A stretch of DNA of 54,217 nucleotides from Lachnospiraceae bacterium (GCA_017617545.1 JAFZVZ010000004.1:1-54217); one strand, 5' to 3'; counted from the first letter of the stretch, positions 42,955 through 52,014 are shown. Notes: generated by a model from the sequence alone, not told the origin. A program made the numbers and translations.

Positions 42955-45186
42955 ATGGAAGCTTGGGAAGGATTTGTCGGAAGAGCCTGGCAAGACGAGA
43001 TCAACGTCCGCGACTTCATTCAGAAGAACTACACGCCCTACGAGGGAGACGGCAGTTTCCTTGCGGGCGCGACCGAGCGCACGAACGAGCTGATGGGCAA
43101 GCTTACTCATCTCTTCGATCTCGAGCAGCAGTTCGGCGGTGTCCTCGACATCGACACGCAGCACGTTACTTCTCTTCTTAACTATAAGCCGGGTTACCTG
43201 GACAAGGACAAGGAGCTGATCGTCGGTCTGCAGACCGATCGCCCGCTTCGCCGCGGCGTCAACCCCTTCGGCGGTCTCAACATGACCCGCAAGGCGTGCC
43301 AGGCTTACGGCTACGAGCTCTCCGAGAAGGTTGAGGAGGAGTTTTTATACCGCACGACGCACAACGACGGCGTGTTCCGCGTCTACAGCGACGAGATCCG
43401 CAAGGCTCGCCACGTAGGCATCATCACCGGTCTTCCGGACGCCTACGGCCGCGGCCGTATCATCGGCGACTACCGCCGTGTGGCGCTCTACGGTGTCGAC
43501 CGTCTGATTGCCGAGAAGACGAAGGATAAAGCCGAGCTCGCGGCAACGCAGCCCATGGACGCTGAGACGATCCGCCGTCTTGAGGAGCTGTTCCAGCAGA
43601 TCAATTTCCTGGGCAAGCTCAAGGATATGGCGCTTCTCTACGGCATCGACATCTCCGCTCCCGCCACAAACTCCCGCGAGGCGATCCAGTGGCTGTACTT
43701 CGGCTACCTCGGAGCGATCAAGGAGCAAAACGGCGCGGCGATGAGCCTCGGGCGCACATCCACGTTCCTTGACATTTACTTCGAGAGAGACCTGAAGAAC
43801 GGTGTTTACACCGAGAGCCAGCTGCAGGAGCTTTTGGACGATTTCGTCATGAAGCTTCGCATGGCTCGTCACCTCCGCACGCCTGAATACAACGAGCTCT
43901 TCGCGGGCGATCCGATGTGGATCACCGAATCCGTCGGCGGCATGGGCGAGGACGGCAGAACGCTTGTGACGAAGAATTCCTTCCGCATGCTCAACACGCT
44001 CTACACGCTCGGTCCTTCCGCGGAGCCGAACCTCACGGTGCTGTGGTCGAAGGATCTGCCTCAGAATTTCAAGAATTTTGCGACGAAGGTTTCCTGCGAC
44101 ACCGACGCCATCCAGTACGAAAACGACGATCTCATGCGCCCGATCTACGGCGACGACTACGGCATTGCCTGCTGCGTCTCCGCGATGCGCCTCGGCAAGG
44201 ACATGCAGTTCTTCGGCGCACGCGCAAACCTCGCGAAGCTCCTTCTGATGAGCTTAAACGGAGGCCGCGACGAGCGCTACAATATGCAGGTCGGCCCGGA
44301 GATGCCCGTCTACGAGGGCGAGTACCTCGAGTACGACAAGGTGTGCGAGCGCATGGGCATTTACCGTGAGTGGCTCGCCAAAACGTACGTCACCGCGATG
44401 AACATGATCCACTACATGCACGACAAATACGCCTACGAGAAGACGCAGATGGCTCTTCATGACACGAACGTACACCGCTACATGGCGTTCGGCGTCGCAG
44501 GCCTCTCGGTTCTCGCCGATTCGCTCTCCGCGATCAAGTACGCGAAGGTCAAGCCGATCCGCGACGCGGAGACCGGATTGATCAAGGATTTCGAGACCGT
44601 CGGCGACTTCCCCTGCTACGGCAACGACGACGACCGCGTTGACCTTCTCGCGAAGGAGCAGACCGAACTCTTCCTCGCAGCACTCCGCCGCACACCTACA
44701 TACCGGAACGCAGAGCACACGCTCTCAATCCTCACGATCACCTCGAACGTGATGTACGGCAAGAAGACCGGCAACACGCCCGACGGACGTCGCGCGGGCG
44801 AGCCGTTCGCGCCGGGTGCCAACCCGATGCACGGCCGCGACAAGAGTGGCGCTCTCGCATCCCTCAACTCGGTTGCGAAGCTCTCGTATCAGACGTGCAA
44901 GGACGGCATCAGCAACACATTCTCGATCATCCCGCAGGCTCTTGGGCACAACGAGGCTGAGCGCTGCAGTAACCTGATCCACATTCTGGACGGGTATTTT
45001 GCGCAAAATGCTCACCACTTAAACGTCAATGTCCTCAACCGCGAGACTTTGATCGACGCGATGAACCATCCGGAGAAGTACCCGACGCTCACGATCCGCG
45101 TCTCTGGCTACGCCGTAACCTTCAACAAGCTCACGCTCGAGCAGAAGAAGGAAGTCATCTCCCGCACGTTCCACGAGGCGGTATAA
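42955..45186 (+). CDS. pflB: Pyruvate formate-lyase (formate C-acetyltransferase)
   Basis: This 743-residue glycyl radical enzyme converts pyruvate and CoA to acetyl-CoA and formate. The catalytic cysteine pair is Cys406-Cys407 in GIACCVSAM. The radical glycine is Gly718 in RVSGYA near the C-terminus. Length and motifs are those of true PFL, not choline or diol lyases. GAGGAGG precedes the ATG at 42955. A ZTP riboswitch controls the leader and the activase gene follows. It supplies both fermentation and formate for folate-dependent purine synthesis, which fits ZTP control. Confidence 0.97.
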   Translation: MEAWEGFVGRAWQDEINVRDFIQKNYTPYEGDGSFLAGATERTNELMGKLTHLFDLEQQFGGVLDIDTQHVTSLLNYKPGYLDKDKELIVGLQTDRPLRRGVNPFGGLNMTRKACQAYGYELSEKVEEEFLYRTTHNDGVFRVYSDEIRKARHVGIITGLPDAYGRGRIIGDYRRVALYGVDRLIAEKTKDKAELAATQPMDAETIRRLEELFQQINFLGKLKDMALLYGIDISAPATNSREAIQWLYFGYLGAIKEQNGAAMSLGRTSTFLDIYFERDLKNGVYTESQLQELLDDFVMKLRMARHLRTPEYNELFAGDPMWITESVGGMGEDGRTLVTKNSFRMLNTLYTLGPSAEPNLTVLWSKDLPQNFKNFATKVSCDTDAIQYENDDLMRPIYGDDYGIACCVSAMRLGKDMQFFGARANLAKLLLMSLNGGRDERYNMQVGPEMPVYEGEYLEYDKVCERMGIYREWLAKTYVTAMNMIHYMHDKYAYEKTQMALHDTNVHRYMAFGVAGLSVLADSLSAIKYAKVKPIRDAETGLIKDFETVGDFPCYGNDDDRVDLLAKEQTELFLAALRRTPTYRNAEHTLSILTITSNVMYGKKTGNTPDGRRAGEPFAPGANPMHGRDKSGALASLNSVAKLSYQTCKDGISNTFSIIPQALGHNEAERCSNLIHILDGYFAQNAHHLNVNVLNRETLIDAMNHPEKYPTLTIRVSGYAVTFNKLTLEQKKEVISRTFHEAV

Positions 45187-45247
45187 TTCCCGGTCATCGT
45201 AAGTTCCCGATCATCGGGCAAACAAGCAATCAACGACACCTATCATA

Positions 45248-45272
45248 CGGGCGGGGCCTTACGCCCCGCCCG
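45248..45272 (+). terminator. GC-rich hairpin between pflB and pflA
   Basis: CGGGCGGGGC pairs with GCCCCGCCCG around CTTAC (10 bp). The following ATTTCTTTC is a weak U tract. It may be a partial terminator or RNA-stability element lowering activase relative to lyase. Confidence 0.6.
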
Positions 45273-45290
45273 ATTTCTTTCGGAGGCATT

Positions 45291-46058
45291 ATGGAAGGCA
45301 GCATCACCGGACGCATACATTCGTTCCAGTCCCTCGGCGCCGTGGACGGCCCGGGTCTTCGATTTGTCATCTTCGTGCAGGGCTGTCCTCTCCGCTGCAT
45401 GTACTGCCACAATCCCGATTCGTGGAACAAAAGCGGCGGCACGGAGTACACCGTGGACGAAGTTGTCGCAAAGGTTCTCCGCTACCGCACCTACTTTGGC
45501 GAAGACGGCGGCGTGACCGTCTCCGGCGGCGAGGCTTTGCTGCAGGCACCTTTCGTCACCGCGCTCTTCCGCGCTCTCAAGGCGGAAGGGATCCACACCT
45601 GCCTCGACACCTCCGGTCTCGCGGCCTCTGCTACTGCGGCTTCAACCGAAAAAGCCGCTCCATTTTCCGCAGAAGTCATCGACGACCTTCTCTCGGTCAC
45701 CGACCTTGTCATCTGCGATATCAAATTCACCAACGAAAAAGACTACCTCTCGCACACGAAAGGCAGTCTTTCCGCTGTTTTAGAGTTTCTGTCCCACACA
45801 CAAGCTCTTCAGGTACCCCTCTGGGTACGTCATGTTGTTGTCCCCGGTTTCACCGACACCGAGGACGAGGTGCGCGCCATGGTTTCCCTGGCGCAGCGCT
45901 ACGACAATCTCAGGCGGATCGAGCTGTTGCCCTTCCGCAAACTCTGCATTACCAAGTACGAAGCTCTGGGGATCCATTTTCCGTGCGCGGATATCGACGA
46001 ATGCGACGAGGCAACGATCTCGCGTCTTTCCTCCTGCATTCCGGATGCACTGCGGTAG
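45291..46058 (+). CDS. pflA: Pyruvate formate-lyase activating enzyme
   Basis: This 255-residue radical SAM enzyme installs the glycyl radical on PflB. The cluster cysteines are Cys32, Cys36 and Cys39 (GCPLRCMYCHNPDSW), and VDGPGLRFVIFVQGCPLRC is the family start. An Ala/Thr/Ser-rich insertion (about residues 102-124) sits between GEALLQAP and DLLSVTDLVICDIKF. GGAGG precedes the ATG. It lies 104 bp downstream of pflB. Confidence 0.95.
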   Translation: MEGSITGRIHSFQSLGAVDGPGLRFVIFVQGCPLRCMYCHNPDSWNKSGGTEYTVDEVVAKVLRYRTYFGEDGGVTVSGGEALLQAPFVTALFRALKAEGIHTCLDTSGLAASATAASTEKAAPFSAEVIDDLLSVTDLVICDIKFTNEKDYLSHTKGSLSAVLEFLSHTQALQVPLWVRHVVVPGFTDTEDEVRAMVSLAQRYDNLRRIELLPFRKLCITKYEALGIHFPCADIDECDEATISRLSSCIPDALR

Positions 46059-46121
46059 CGCTCAACCGCTTCACAGCAACATCTTTTCCGGTCGGATGTC
46101 CGTACACGCGTCACGAACCTC

Positions 46122-47708
46122 TTATTCCTTCCAGCGGACCTGCAGGTCCCAGGTCTCTACAATCCCGCCCCAGCTGTCCGATCCTTCCTCCCTGACACTT
46201 ACTGCTTTTCCGAGTGAGAACAGGAATTCTCCCTTATAAACCAGACCGGTTTCGGAATATACAAACACAATCATTGCATCATCATACGCGATCACAGCCT
46301 GTGCAAGACGTTTGCCGTCGAACGCATACTTGCCGCCGTAATATTCCAGAAACGCGTTCGTATTCAGTACAATCTCATACTGACCGTTCTCATTTCTTTT
46401 GATCACGTACAGTTTTGATAATCTGTTGCGTGTCTCCATCCGCTCCTCATAGGAGTTATATTCATCTGACACATTTTTCGGAACCAGATTGATGAGGAAC
46501 ATATCTTCCGATGTGTCAACGAATGTGAACCAGCGCTCGGAAACAGTTTCTCCGAGTTCGGTTTCATATACACACTGTCCGGACGCAAGGTCAATGAACC
46601 GGACATGATCGACACCGTTCAACGCATAATAGATCATCATGTTTTTCTGATTGTTATCGATCATGAGATTCACATAATCCGCCTCCGGTGACAGCGGAAC
46701 GAACAACTTCATCTCGTCGATCAGCACCGTCGTATTGCCTGCCTTCCTGTCAACGCGATACGGCAGGCGATAGATACCGTATCCGCCGGGGATCAGCGAA
46801 GTATCTACCACGGAACCACCGTCAGTATGTGTATTAAACGTAAAATACATCGCTTCTTCCGTCACGGAACCGGTAAACCGGGGCTGGTAACAATCCTTTC
46901 CGACCGCCACCTGCTCCACATACGTATAGCCATCTTTCCTTGAACCTTCAATCCTGCGTTCATCCTCCGCGATCACGGGAATACGGAAGAACTCCTCAAA
47001 CTTTCTTGCGATCTCTTTGACTTCCGAATAGTCAAACCGATCCTCCGGAGCATAGAATTTCTCATCTTCCTCCCATTCCTCATACTTATCAAACGGCCAG
47101 ATAATATTCCCGGCCGGTTTCCGCGGTTTTCCGTTTTCATATGCCCTGTCCGTATATATGTCTTCACTCGGAGCCGGAAATTCCATCCTGTCAAGGATGG
47201 GGTAATATTTTACGTAATCCGACAATCGGACGACAATCGGTGTATCACTTTCACAGGCAGCATCGCGCATGGAAGCCGGGAGCCAGTTCGGATCATATGG
47301 ATAGCCGATATCCTGCGTCTCAATCCCGTACCCACCGTAGTAGATACCGCTGCCGTTCATTTTGGTCAGGAATTCCTCCCTGTCCTTGTACTGCTTCGCC
47401 TGTTCCAGAATGGCGTCGGTCTCCCGGAACATATCCGAAGATATCCTGCTTTTGCCACCCTGAAACGTGATCGTATTCTTCCACTGGCGGTCGCTCATCC
47501 GCACGTAATCATAACTGTCCGGATCATCCAGCTGCGGATATTCGACAAATGAGATCTCAAGACCTTCCGCCGCACTTGCATCTCCGTAGCGTACCGTAAT
47601 CTCCGCCGTGGTATTTCGCTCCCGATACAGCAGGAAGCCAACCATCGCTGACGCGCCGATCGTGCTGACCAGGAAGACGATCGTGAGTAGTAGCATTCGT
47701 TTTCTCAT
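46122..47708 (-). CDS. Membrane-anchored exterior protein of GntR/ABC operon
   Basis: This 528-residue protein has one N-terminal membrane helix (about 5-27) and about 500 exterior residues rich in Tyr, Asp and Glu. A beta-propeller-like or lipoprotein-like fold is possible, but I recognise no named domain. It has no lipobox. The ATG at 47708 is chosen for GAGGGG upstream. It is the last gene of the operon. A role next to the ABC transporter is inferred by position. Confidence 0.75.
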   Translation of the reverse strand: MRKRMLLLTIVFLVSTIGASAMVGFLLYRERNTTAEITVRYGDASAAEGLEISFVEYPQLDDPDSYDYVRMSDRQWKNTITFQGGKSRISSDMFRETDAILEQAKQYKDREEFLTKMNGSGIYYGGYGIETQDIGYPYDPNWLPASMRDAACESDTPIVVRLSDYVKYYPILDRMEFPAPSEDIYTDRAYENGKPRKPAGNIIWPFDKYEEWEEDEKFYAPEDRFDYSEVKEIARKFEEFFRIPVIAEDERRIEGSRKDGYTYVEQVAVGKDCYQPRFTGSVTEEAMYFTFNTHTDGGSVVDTSLIPGGYGIYRLPYRVDRKAGNTTVLIDEMKLFVPLSPEADYVNLMIDNNQKNMMIYYALNGVDHVRFIDLASGQCVYETELGETVSERWFTFVDTSEDMFLINLVPKNVSDEYNSYEERMETRNRLSKLYVIKRNENGQYEIVLNTNAFLEYYGGKYAFDGKRLAQAVIAYDDAMIVFVYSETGLVYKGEFLFSLGKAVSVREEGSDSWGGIVETWDLQVRWKE

Positions 47709-47719
47709 AGTATTTCCCC

Positions 47720-48427
47720 TCATCGCATCTCAAGGTTATTCTTGCGGTCATACACGGTTTCCGCCGCGAAGAATACGACAGCAGGCACCATCATGGCCAC
47801 ATATGTCAATTTGCACACGAATCTGACGATCTTTTCGAATTGCTGCGGATCGCTGTTCCACCACTGATCCATCGCCTCCCGTACCGGTCGGAACAACGAA
47901 CCCTCATCAACAAATCCGGCCGCACTGATCACATAAAACACTATGATGATCAGCGTAAGCACTGCCAATATCCGAAGCGGAACCTTCCAACGTCCTACGA
48001 AAAATGCTCTCACCGCAGCGATCGCAGAAGGTCCTGCGAACAGTATCATAGTAAGCAGTACGAGACCCAGCTGGTTGCTTTCAGAAATTGTTTCCCCGAA
48101 GAAGAACAACAGAACAGATATAGGACCGAAACTGCCAAGCGGCGATGTGTCACCCTCGACAATCCAGCCCACATTCAGCGAAGCACAGCAGAGCACTGTT
48201 ATCACGGCACACACGATATCCATTTTCCTGCGACCTGCGATCGCCAAGATGACAAATCCGATCGGGATCAGGTACACCCAAAATGCCAGAAGTGAATAGA
48301 TCTGTCCTGTTTTCCTTTCGAAATCGTCAAACGGCGTCCATGGATTCAGGATCGCGCCCAGTGCCAGGAACAGATACCCGAGCAGGCACAGGAACCGTCC
48401 GATCCAATAGTATTCCTTCCGTTTCAT
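47720..48427 (-). CDS. Multispanning membrane protein of GntR/ABC operon
   Basis: This 235-residue protein has about six membrane helices with short loops and no recognised domain. GGGGG precedes the ATG at 48427. It lies 19 bp after the ATPase gene and 11 bp before the next. It could be a permease subunit, as its position follows the ATPase, but no ABC-2 signature is certain. Confidence 0.75.
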   Translation of the reverse strand: MKRKEYYWIGRFLCLLGYLFLALGAILNPWTPFDDFERKTGQIYSLLAFWVYLIPIGFVILAIAGRRKMDIVCAVITVLCCASLNVGWIVEGDTSPLGSFGPISVLLFFFGETISESNQLGLVLLTMILFAGPSAIAAVRAFFVGRWKVPLRILAVLTLIIIVFYVISAAGFVDEGSLFRPVREAMDQWWNSDPQQFEKIVRFVCKLTYVAMMVPAVVFFAAETVYDRKNNLEMR

Positions 48428-48446
48428 AGCATCCCCCTTGCAAAGC

Positions 48447-49202
48447 TCACTCTTCACTCTTGCGTTTCGTCTTCTCGCCGGTGATGATTTCCAGCGAACG
48501 GCTGACACGGTCGGATTCGTATCCGTACAGCTTCTTCACATACTCCACCAGCGTGTCCCCATTTTCCTCGATATCAGCCACCTGAACATCACCGATGATC
48601 TTTCCCTTGTGGATCATCACGGCGCGGTCGATAAAGCCCTCCACCTCCTCGATCAGGTGCGTGGACAGGATGATCGTCTCCGTCGGCTCCAGAATTCCCA
48701 GGAGCACCTTATAGAAATCCTCGCGGTTGAAGATGTCATGCCCCACAAAGGGCTCATCGAGGAAAATGTAATCCGCTCCCTGCGACAGCGCGAGGATCAC
48801 CTCGATCTGGCTCTTCTGACCCATGGAAAGGTTCTTGATCGGACGGTAGGCCGGAAACTCGAAGAACTCAATCAGTCCGCGGAACCGTTCCTTTCGAAAC
48901 TTTGGAAAATGATCCGCGTAAAAGTCCGCGTGTTCCATCGCCGTCAGCTCCGGGAAGAAGCTGAACTCACAGGTTCCGAACGAAAGCCTCGCGATATTGC
49001 TGCGGTCGATCGGTTCCCCGTCCAAAAGGATCTCGCCGGTGTAACCGAGAAATCCGAGAATACATTTCATGAGCGTCGTCTTGCCGGCGCCGTTCTCTCC
49101 GAACAGCCCGATGATCTCACCCTGGCCGATGGACAGGTTGATGTCGGAAAGAGCCTCCACCGTCTTTCCGTAACGCTTCCCTACATTTTTCAACTCTACC
49201 AT
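48447..49202 (-). CDS. ABC transporter ATP-binding protein
   Basis: This 251-residue ATPase has Walker A GENGAGKTT (35-43), signature LSMGQKSQ near 129, Walker B YIFLDEP near 149 and an H-loop STHLIEE. The CcmA/YtrB-like type is suggested by size and GntR linkage. GGAGG precedes the ATG at 49202, which overlaps the previous gene by 7 bp. It would energise the adjacent membrane proteins. Substrate unknown; cell-envelope antibiotic sensing is known for related operons. Confidence 0.92.
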   Translation of the reverse strand: MVELKNVGKRYGKTVEALSDINLSIGQGEIIGLFGENGAGKTTLMKCILGFLGYTGEILLDGEPIDRSNIARLSFGTCEFSFFPELTAMEHADFYADHFPKFRKERFRGLIEFFEFPAYRPIKNLSMGQKSQIEVILALSQGADYIFLDEPFVGHDIFNREDFYKVLLGILEPTETIILSTHLIEEVEGFIDRAVMIHKGKIIGDVQVADIEENGDTLVEYVKKLYGYESDRVSRSLEIITGEKTKRKSEE

Positions 49203-49825
49203 GCGAATATCCTCCAAAATCTGAATGTGGTATACATCGGCAACCTTCCCGGAAGTGAACAGTGCCAGTATATGAAATAGCATACGAGACATACTGTCAC
49301 GCAGATGATCACGTGCAGAAGTAATTCCGCGAGCGGTAGCAGTAAGCACCGTTTATGCATCTCCCATCGGTTCGGCAGCCGCCTCATCACGTAGTACCCA
49401 TTCGAGGGCTTTCTGTAGCTGCGGTAATTCAGTATGATCATAAAGATCGTCGCCACAAAGACCGCCGGCAGAAGCGGGAACGTCCCGTACATCAGTTTAT
49501 CAAACTTGGGGAGCGGCTCATACACCACTCTCACTCTGGTCTCCGTCTTCGGAACATCCGGAACGACATAGGTACAATCCTCAAACGAAAGGGTCGATCC
49601 CATGGAGGCCCAGCTATAATAATTTCCGTCTTTGAAATCAAGCATAACATGATCATCATTATGCTCTTTATCTTCAAGAAAGCGATACGCGAAACATCCG
49701 CAGCTGTACACAACGACCAGCAACAGCAGCAGAAGCGAGTCGATTGCATACCACTTGCGCTTCTTCGCGTTGGCACTCCCCTGCCAGCGCGCGGGGTACA
49801 ATTTATCAGATGTCAGCCACTTCAT
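49196..49825 (-). CDS. Membrane protein with YVMRRL box, permease-like paralogue 1
   Basis: This 209-residue protein has an N-terminal helix (about 28-48), an exterior region, a second helix around 114-132 and a third at about 160-185. The segment YVMRRLPNRWEMHKRCLLLP is nearly shared with the 220-residue protein at 50539-51201 (YVMKRLRSKAEMHRRCLLFP). The start overlaps the previous gene by 20 bp. It looks like an ABC-2-like subunit of this operon. Confidence 0.75.
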   Translation of the reverse strand: MKWLTSDKLYPARWQGSANAKKRKWYAIDSLLLLLLVVVYSCGCFAYRFLEDKEHNDDHVMLDFKDGNYYSWASMGSTLSFEDCTYVVPDVPKTETRVRVVYEPLPKFDKLMYGTFPLLPAVFVATIFMIILNYRSYRKPSNGYYVMRRLPNRWEMHKRCLLLPLAELLLHVIICVTVCLVCYFIYWHCSLPGRLPMYTTFRFWRIFAW

Positions 49826-50522
49826 TATCGGTTCTTTCCTTTCCGTCGTGCAGCTGTTGCACGGTCAGAACAACCGTGATCACCAATCCCAATCCGACAA
49901 AGAATACACTTTCCAGTTCCCATCCGCTGACAAACATGATCGAGGTAAACACCATGGTTGCGATACCCGTCCCGAAGGATGCGCTCTTTCCGGTGTGCAT
50001 TGACACGCAGGCACACGACACGCCTCCGCAGATCACGCACACGATACCGTGCAGCCATCCCGTGACCGACAACATCGGCACAATGCTCTTGTAGAACTTA
50101 TTTCCGTACATGGCGAACACGATGTCCTGCGGGCCGGCCTCGTGCCACTCGAAGGAACTCTGGATCAGTCCCGCAAGTCCGAGCGTGATGATCTCTGCCT
50201 GCCACAGAAGCAGGAAGAACAGTGAACACGCGACGATCTCCCAAAGGAACACGTTCCGCTCGGATATCTGCAATCGCGTCAGCAGATACCGTCTCGTGCT
50301 GCGCGCGGACAGGATACCCGTGCAGGCAAGCGCCGTGAAAAATGATGCCACTGAGAAGATACCCAAAAACAGAACGTAGCTTTTCCCGAGGCGAAATGAA
50401 TTCGTTCTCACCAGCACCGTGTACACGCCCAGGCTGAGTACCATCATGCACGTGATCGAGACAAGCACCCATTTCATCTTCACCCGCAGCATCAGCGCGA
50501 GTACCGATAGATTCTTATGCAT
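49806..50522 (-). CDS. Multispanning permease-like membrane protein
   Basis: This 238-residue protein has about six membrane helices and a short soluble start. Loop STRRYLLTRLQISERNVFLWE between helices 2 and 3 resembles the ABC-2 permease cytoplasmic loop. GGGGG precedes the ATG at 50522. It sits between the two YVM(K/R)RL paralogues and likely is the core permease. Confidence 0.75.
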   Translation of the reverse strand: MHKNLSVLALMLRVKMKWVLVSITCMMVLSLGVYTVLVRTNSFRLGKSYVLFLGIFSVASFFTALACTGILSARSTRRYLLTRLQISERNVFLWEIVACSLFFLLLWQAEIITLGLAGLIQSSFEWHEAGPQDIVFAMYGNKFYKSIVPMLSVTGWLHGIVCVICGGVSCACVSMHTGKSASFGTGIATMVFTSIMFVSGWELESVFFVGLGLVITVVLTVQQLHDGKERTDNEVADI

Positions 50523-50538
50523 TCTTCGTTTCCCCCTT

Positions 50539-51201
50539 TTACAAAAACGTTCCGAAAACAGAAACCGTATCGACACCGGTTTTAAAAATTTCCGCATTGT
50601 TGTAAATGTGAATGAAGCAGCGTATCATGACCCACACATAGGCGGTTCCGATCAGCGCGCATGCCATCGGGAACAGCAGGCACCGCCGATGCATCTCTGC
50701 CTTGCTTCGCAGCCGTTTCATCACATAGACGCTTTTGCTTCCCCGGTAGAAACCAACGTAATGCAGGATTACCAGGAATACGCACCACAGGATCAGAAGC
50801 GGATACGCGGTAAAGCAATCCTCGAGGAAGTAATCCAGGTTTTTAAACGCTCCCTCACTCCACCGTACTTCAACAAGTCCTCCGTCCGACTCTTCTTTCA
50901 GCCTGTCATACGAAGCCTGCATTTCCCGTGATGTTTTTTTCCAATCGTCCATGCGCTGATAAAACCGCATACTCCCCAGAACCAGAAAGCAAAGAAGTAC
51001 AGCGCTTACGAAAATCTCAATCAGGATATGTGCTCCGGGCGGAAATCCTGCAGCGATCCATTTAAAAAATCGGTTCTGTCCGGCCTCTTCAAACTGTCCG
51101 GTCTCTTCGTTCCGTCCGGCCTCATCTGTCCGCCCGGTCATTTCGACCTCCGAGGTTTCCTCCGCGATCCTCTCGTCCGTCAACTCATTTTCCGTATTCA
51201 T
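50539..51201 (-). CDS. Membrane protein with YVMKRL box, permease-like paralogue 2
   Basis: This 220-residue protein has an acidic cytoplasmic N-terminus (about 45 residues rich in Glu), helices near 60-80, 138-158 and 182-205. It carries YVMKRLRSKAEMHRRCLLFP, the box shared with the 209-residue protein downstream. The start is the ATG at 51201 with GGGGG upstream, 13 bp after the GntR stop. It appears to be a diverged duplicate. Confidence 0.75.
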   Translation of the reverse strand: MNTENELTDERIAEETSEVEMTGRTDEAGRNEETGQFEEAGQNRFFKWIAAGFPPGAHILIEIFVSAVLLCFLVLGSMRFYQRMDDWKKTSREMQASYDRLKEESDGGLVEVRWSEGAFKNLDYFLEDCFTAYPLLILWCVFLVILHYVGFYRGSKSVYVMKRLRSKAEMHRRCLLFPMACALIGTAYVWVMIRCFIHIYNNAEIFKTGVDTVSVFGTFL

Positions 51202-51214
51202 GGTCAATCCCCCG

Positions 51215-51592
51215 TCACTCTTCATCCCAGAAGCGTTCAATCAGGCGAACCGCCTCTTCGCGTGTAATTCCCATCTGCCTAAGCGATTCCGTAATGCTTC
51301 GGATATCCTCCCTCAGAAGATCCTCCCGAAGCTTCACGATCTTCTCATCATTCAGTTTCATCGTACTCTTCGCCCCCGTTTGCGACTCGATTAAGTCTTC
51401 GTCCTCCAGCATTCGAAACGCCTTCTGCACCGTGTTCGGATTGATCCCCAGAAGCGCCGAAAGAACACGCCTCGACGGCAGTTCGTCGCCGTCCAGGATC
51501 GTTCCCGCGACGGCACCGCGCTTGATGAACAACAATATCTGCAGATAGATCGGTGTTCCGTCTCCCGGTTTAAATGTGTCAAATGAAATCAT
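51215..51592 (-). CDS. GntR-family repressor, YtrA type
   Basis: This 125-residue protein is a winged-helix GntR with a short C-terminal dimerisation helix, typical of the YtrA subgroup. Recognition features include GTPIYLQILLFIKRGAVAG, LPSRRVLSALLGINPNTVQK and FRMLEDEDLIE. Such proteins repress adjacent ABC operons. The ATG at 51592 has AAGGAAACGG upstream. It leads the operon and its promoter holds two adjacent 26-bp inverted repeats, strong candidates for its own operators. Confidence 0.92.
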   Translation of the reverse strand: MISFDTFKPGDGTPIYLQILLFIKRGAVAGTILDGDELPSRRVLSALLGINPNTVQKAFRMLEDEDLIESQTGAKSTMKLNDEKIVKLREDLLREDIRSITESLRQMGITREEAVRLIERFWDEE

Positions 51593-51681
51593 GTTCGTTT
51601 CCGTTTCCTTCTGTTTGGCCGGATCCTTGCCAAACCCTAACCAGTCTTTGTACGTGCACGTTACTCCGTTCCCCACATCCA

Positions 51682-51707
51682 AACCGTATTAGTCATGTAA
51701 TACGGTT
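51682..51707. promoter_or_regulatory. Operator O1 (perfect inverted repeat) in GntR operon leader
   Basis: AACCGTATTA and TAATACGGTT (10-bp arms, perfect) flank GTCATG. It lies about +1 to +25 of the GntR transcript. The half-site AACCGTATTA recurs in the array at 51912-52007. Confidence 0.85.
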
Positions 51708-51733
51708 GGCTGTATTATACGACTAGTACAGTT
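51708..51733. promoter_or_regulatory. Operator O2 overlapping GntR operon promoter
   Basis: Directly next to O1, the minus strand reads AACTGTACTA, GTCGTA and TAATACAGCC. This has the same arm length and 6-nt centre as O1, with two arm differences. It covers the -10 box and most of the spacer, so binding would block RNA polymerase. Confidence 0.75.
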
Positions 51734-51742
51734 GCTTGTCAA
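51714..51742 (-). promoter_or_regulatory. Promoter of GntR/ABC operon
   Basis: A near-perfect promoter: TTGACA (51737-51742), 17-bp spacer, TATAAT (51714-51719) on the minus strand. A CGGAAAATG-type word (GGAAAATG) lies just upstream of the -35. Confidence 0.9.
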
Positions 51743-51846
51743 TACATTTTCCGAATCTTTTTTCAAACCTTTTAAAGCGCTTCGGAAAATGGCTGTGCTC
51801 TACTCCGGAAAGTCCTTATTTTATGCGGCTTTCGCGCCCAACAAAC

Positions 51847-51877
51847 AAGCCGGCAATCCATCTCGGACTGCCGGCTT
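51847..51877 (-). terminator. Terminator of the aminotransferase-like gene
   Basis: AAGCCGGCA pairs with TGCCGGCTT (9 bp) and the minus strand continues TTGTTTGTTG. It lies beyond the tandem array, so the array falls in the 3' untranslated region. Confidence 0.7.
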
Positions 51878-51911
51878 GAAACCGTTAGTATGCATATGTA
51901 CTGTATTTCTA

Positions 51912-52007
51912 AACTGTATTACTTGCGAACTGTATTACAAGTAAACCGTATTACTTGCAAACCGTATTACTTGCAAACCGTATTGCTTGCGAACCGTATT
52001 CCTTGCG
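51912..52007. repeat. Six 16-bp direct repeats carrying the GntR half-site
   Basis: Six consecutive 16-bp units, from 51912 (AACTGTATTACTTGCG) through 51928, 51944, 51960, 51976 to 51992. Units 3 and 4 are identical (AACCGTATTACTTGCA). A degraded seventh copy (GACCGGATCACTGCAG) runs into the aminotransferase stop codon. The first ten bases equal the arm of operator O1 (AACCGTATTA) and the spacing is 16, the same as arm-to-arm in O1. This half-site array lies 180 bp from the promoter. Confidence 0.92.
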
Positions 52008-52014
52008 GACCGGA

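Larger units (their letters stand above)
51593..52014. other. Gene-free 422-bp control and repeat region
   Basis: It holds the GntR promoter and operators O1/O2, two CGGAAAATG words, a terminator and the 16-bp repeat array. The short open frame at 51732-51944 on the plus strand has no ribosome site and runs into the repeats, so I do not call it. Confidence 0.8.

Noticed and set aside
51732-51944. Possible 70-codon plus-strand gene between the GntR promoter and the array
   Set aside because: No ribosome site, overlaps a terminator and the repeats, and composition is unlike coding DNA here.
51912-52007. CRISPR array
   Set aside because: Units are contiguous 16-bp repeats without spacers; there are no cas genes.
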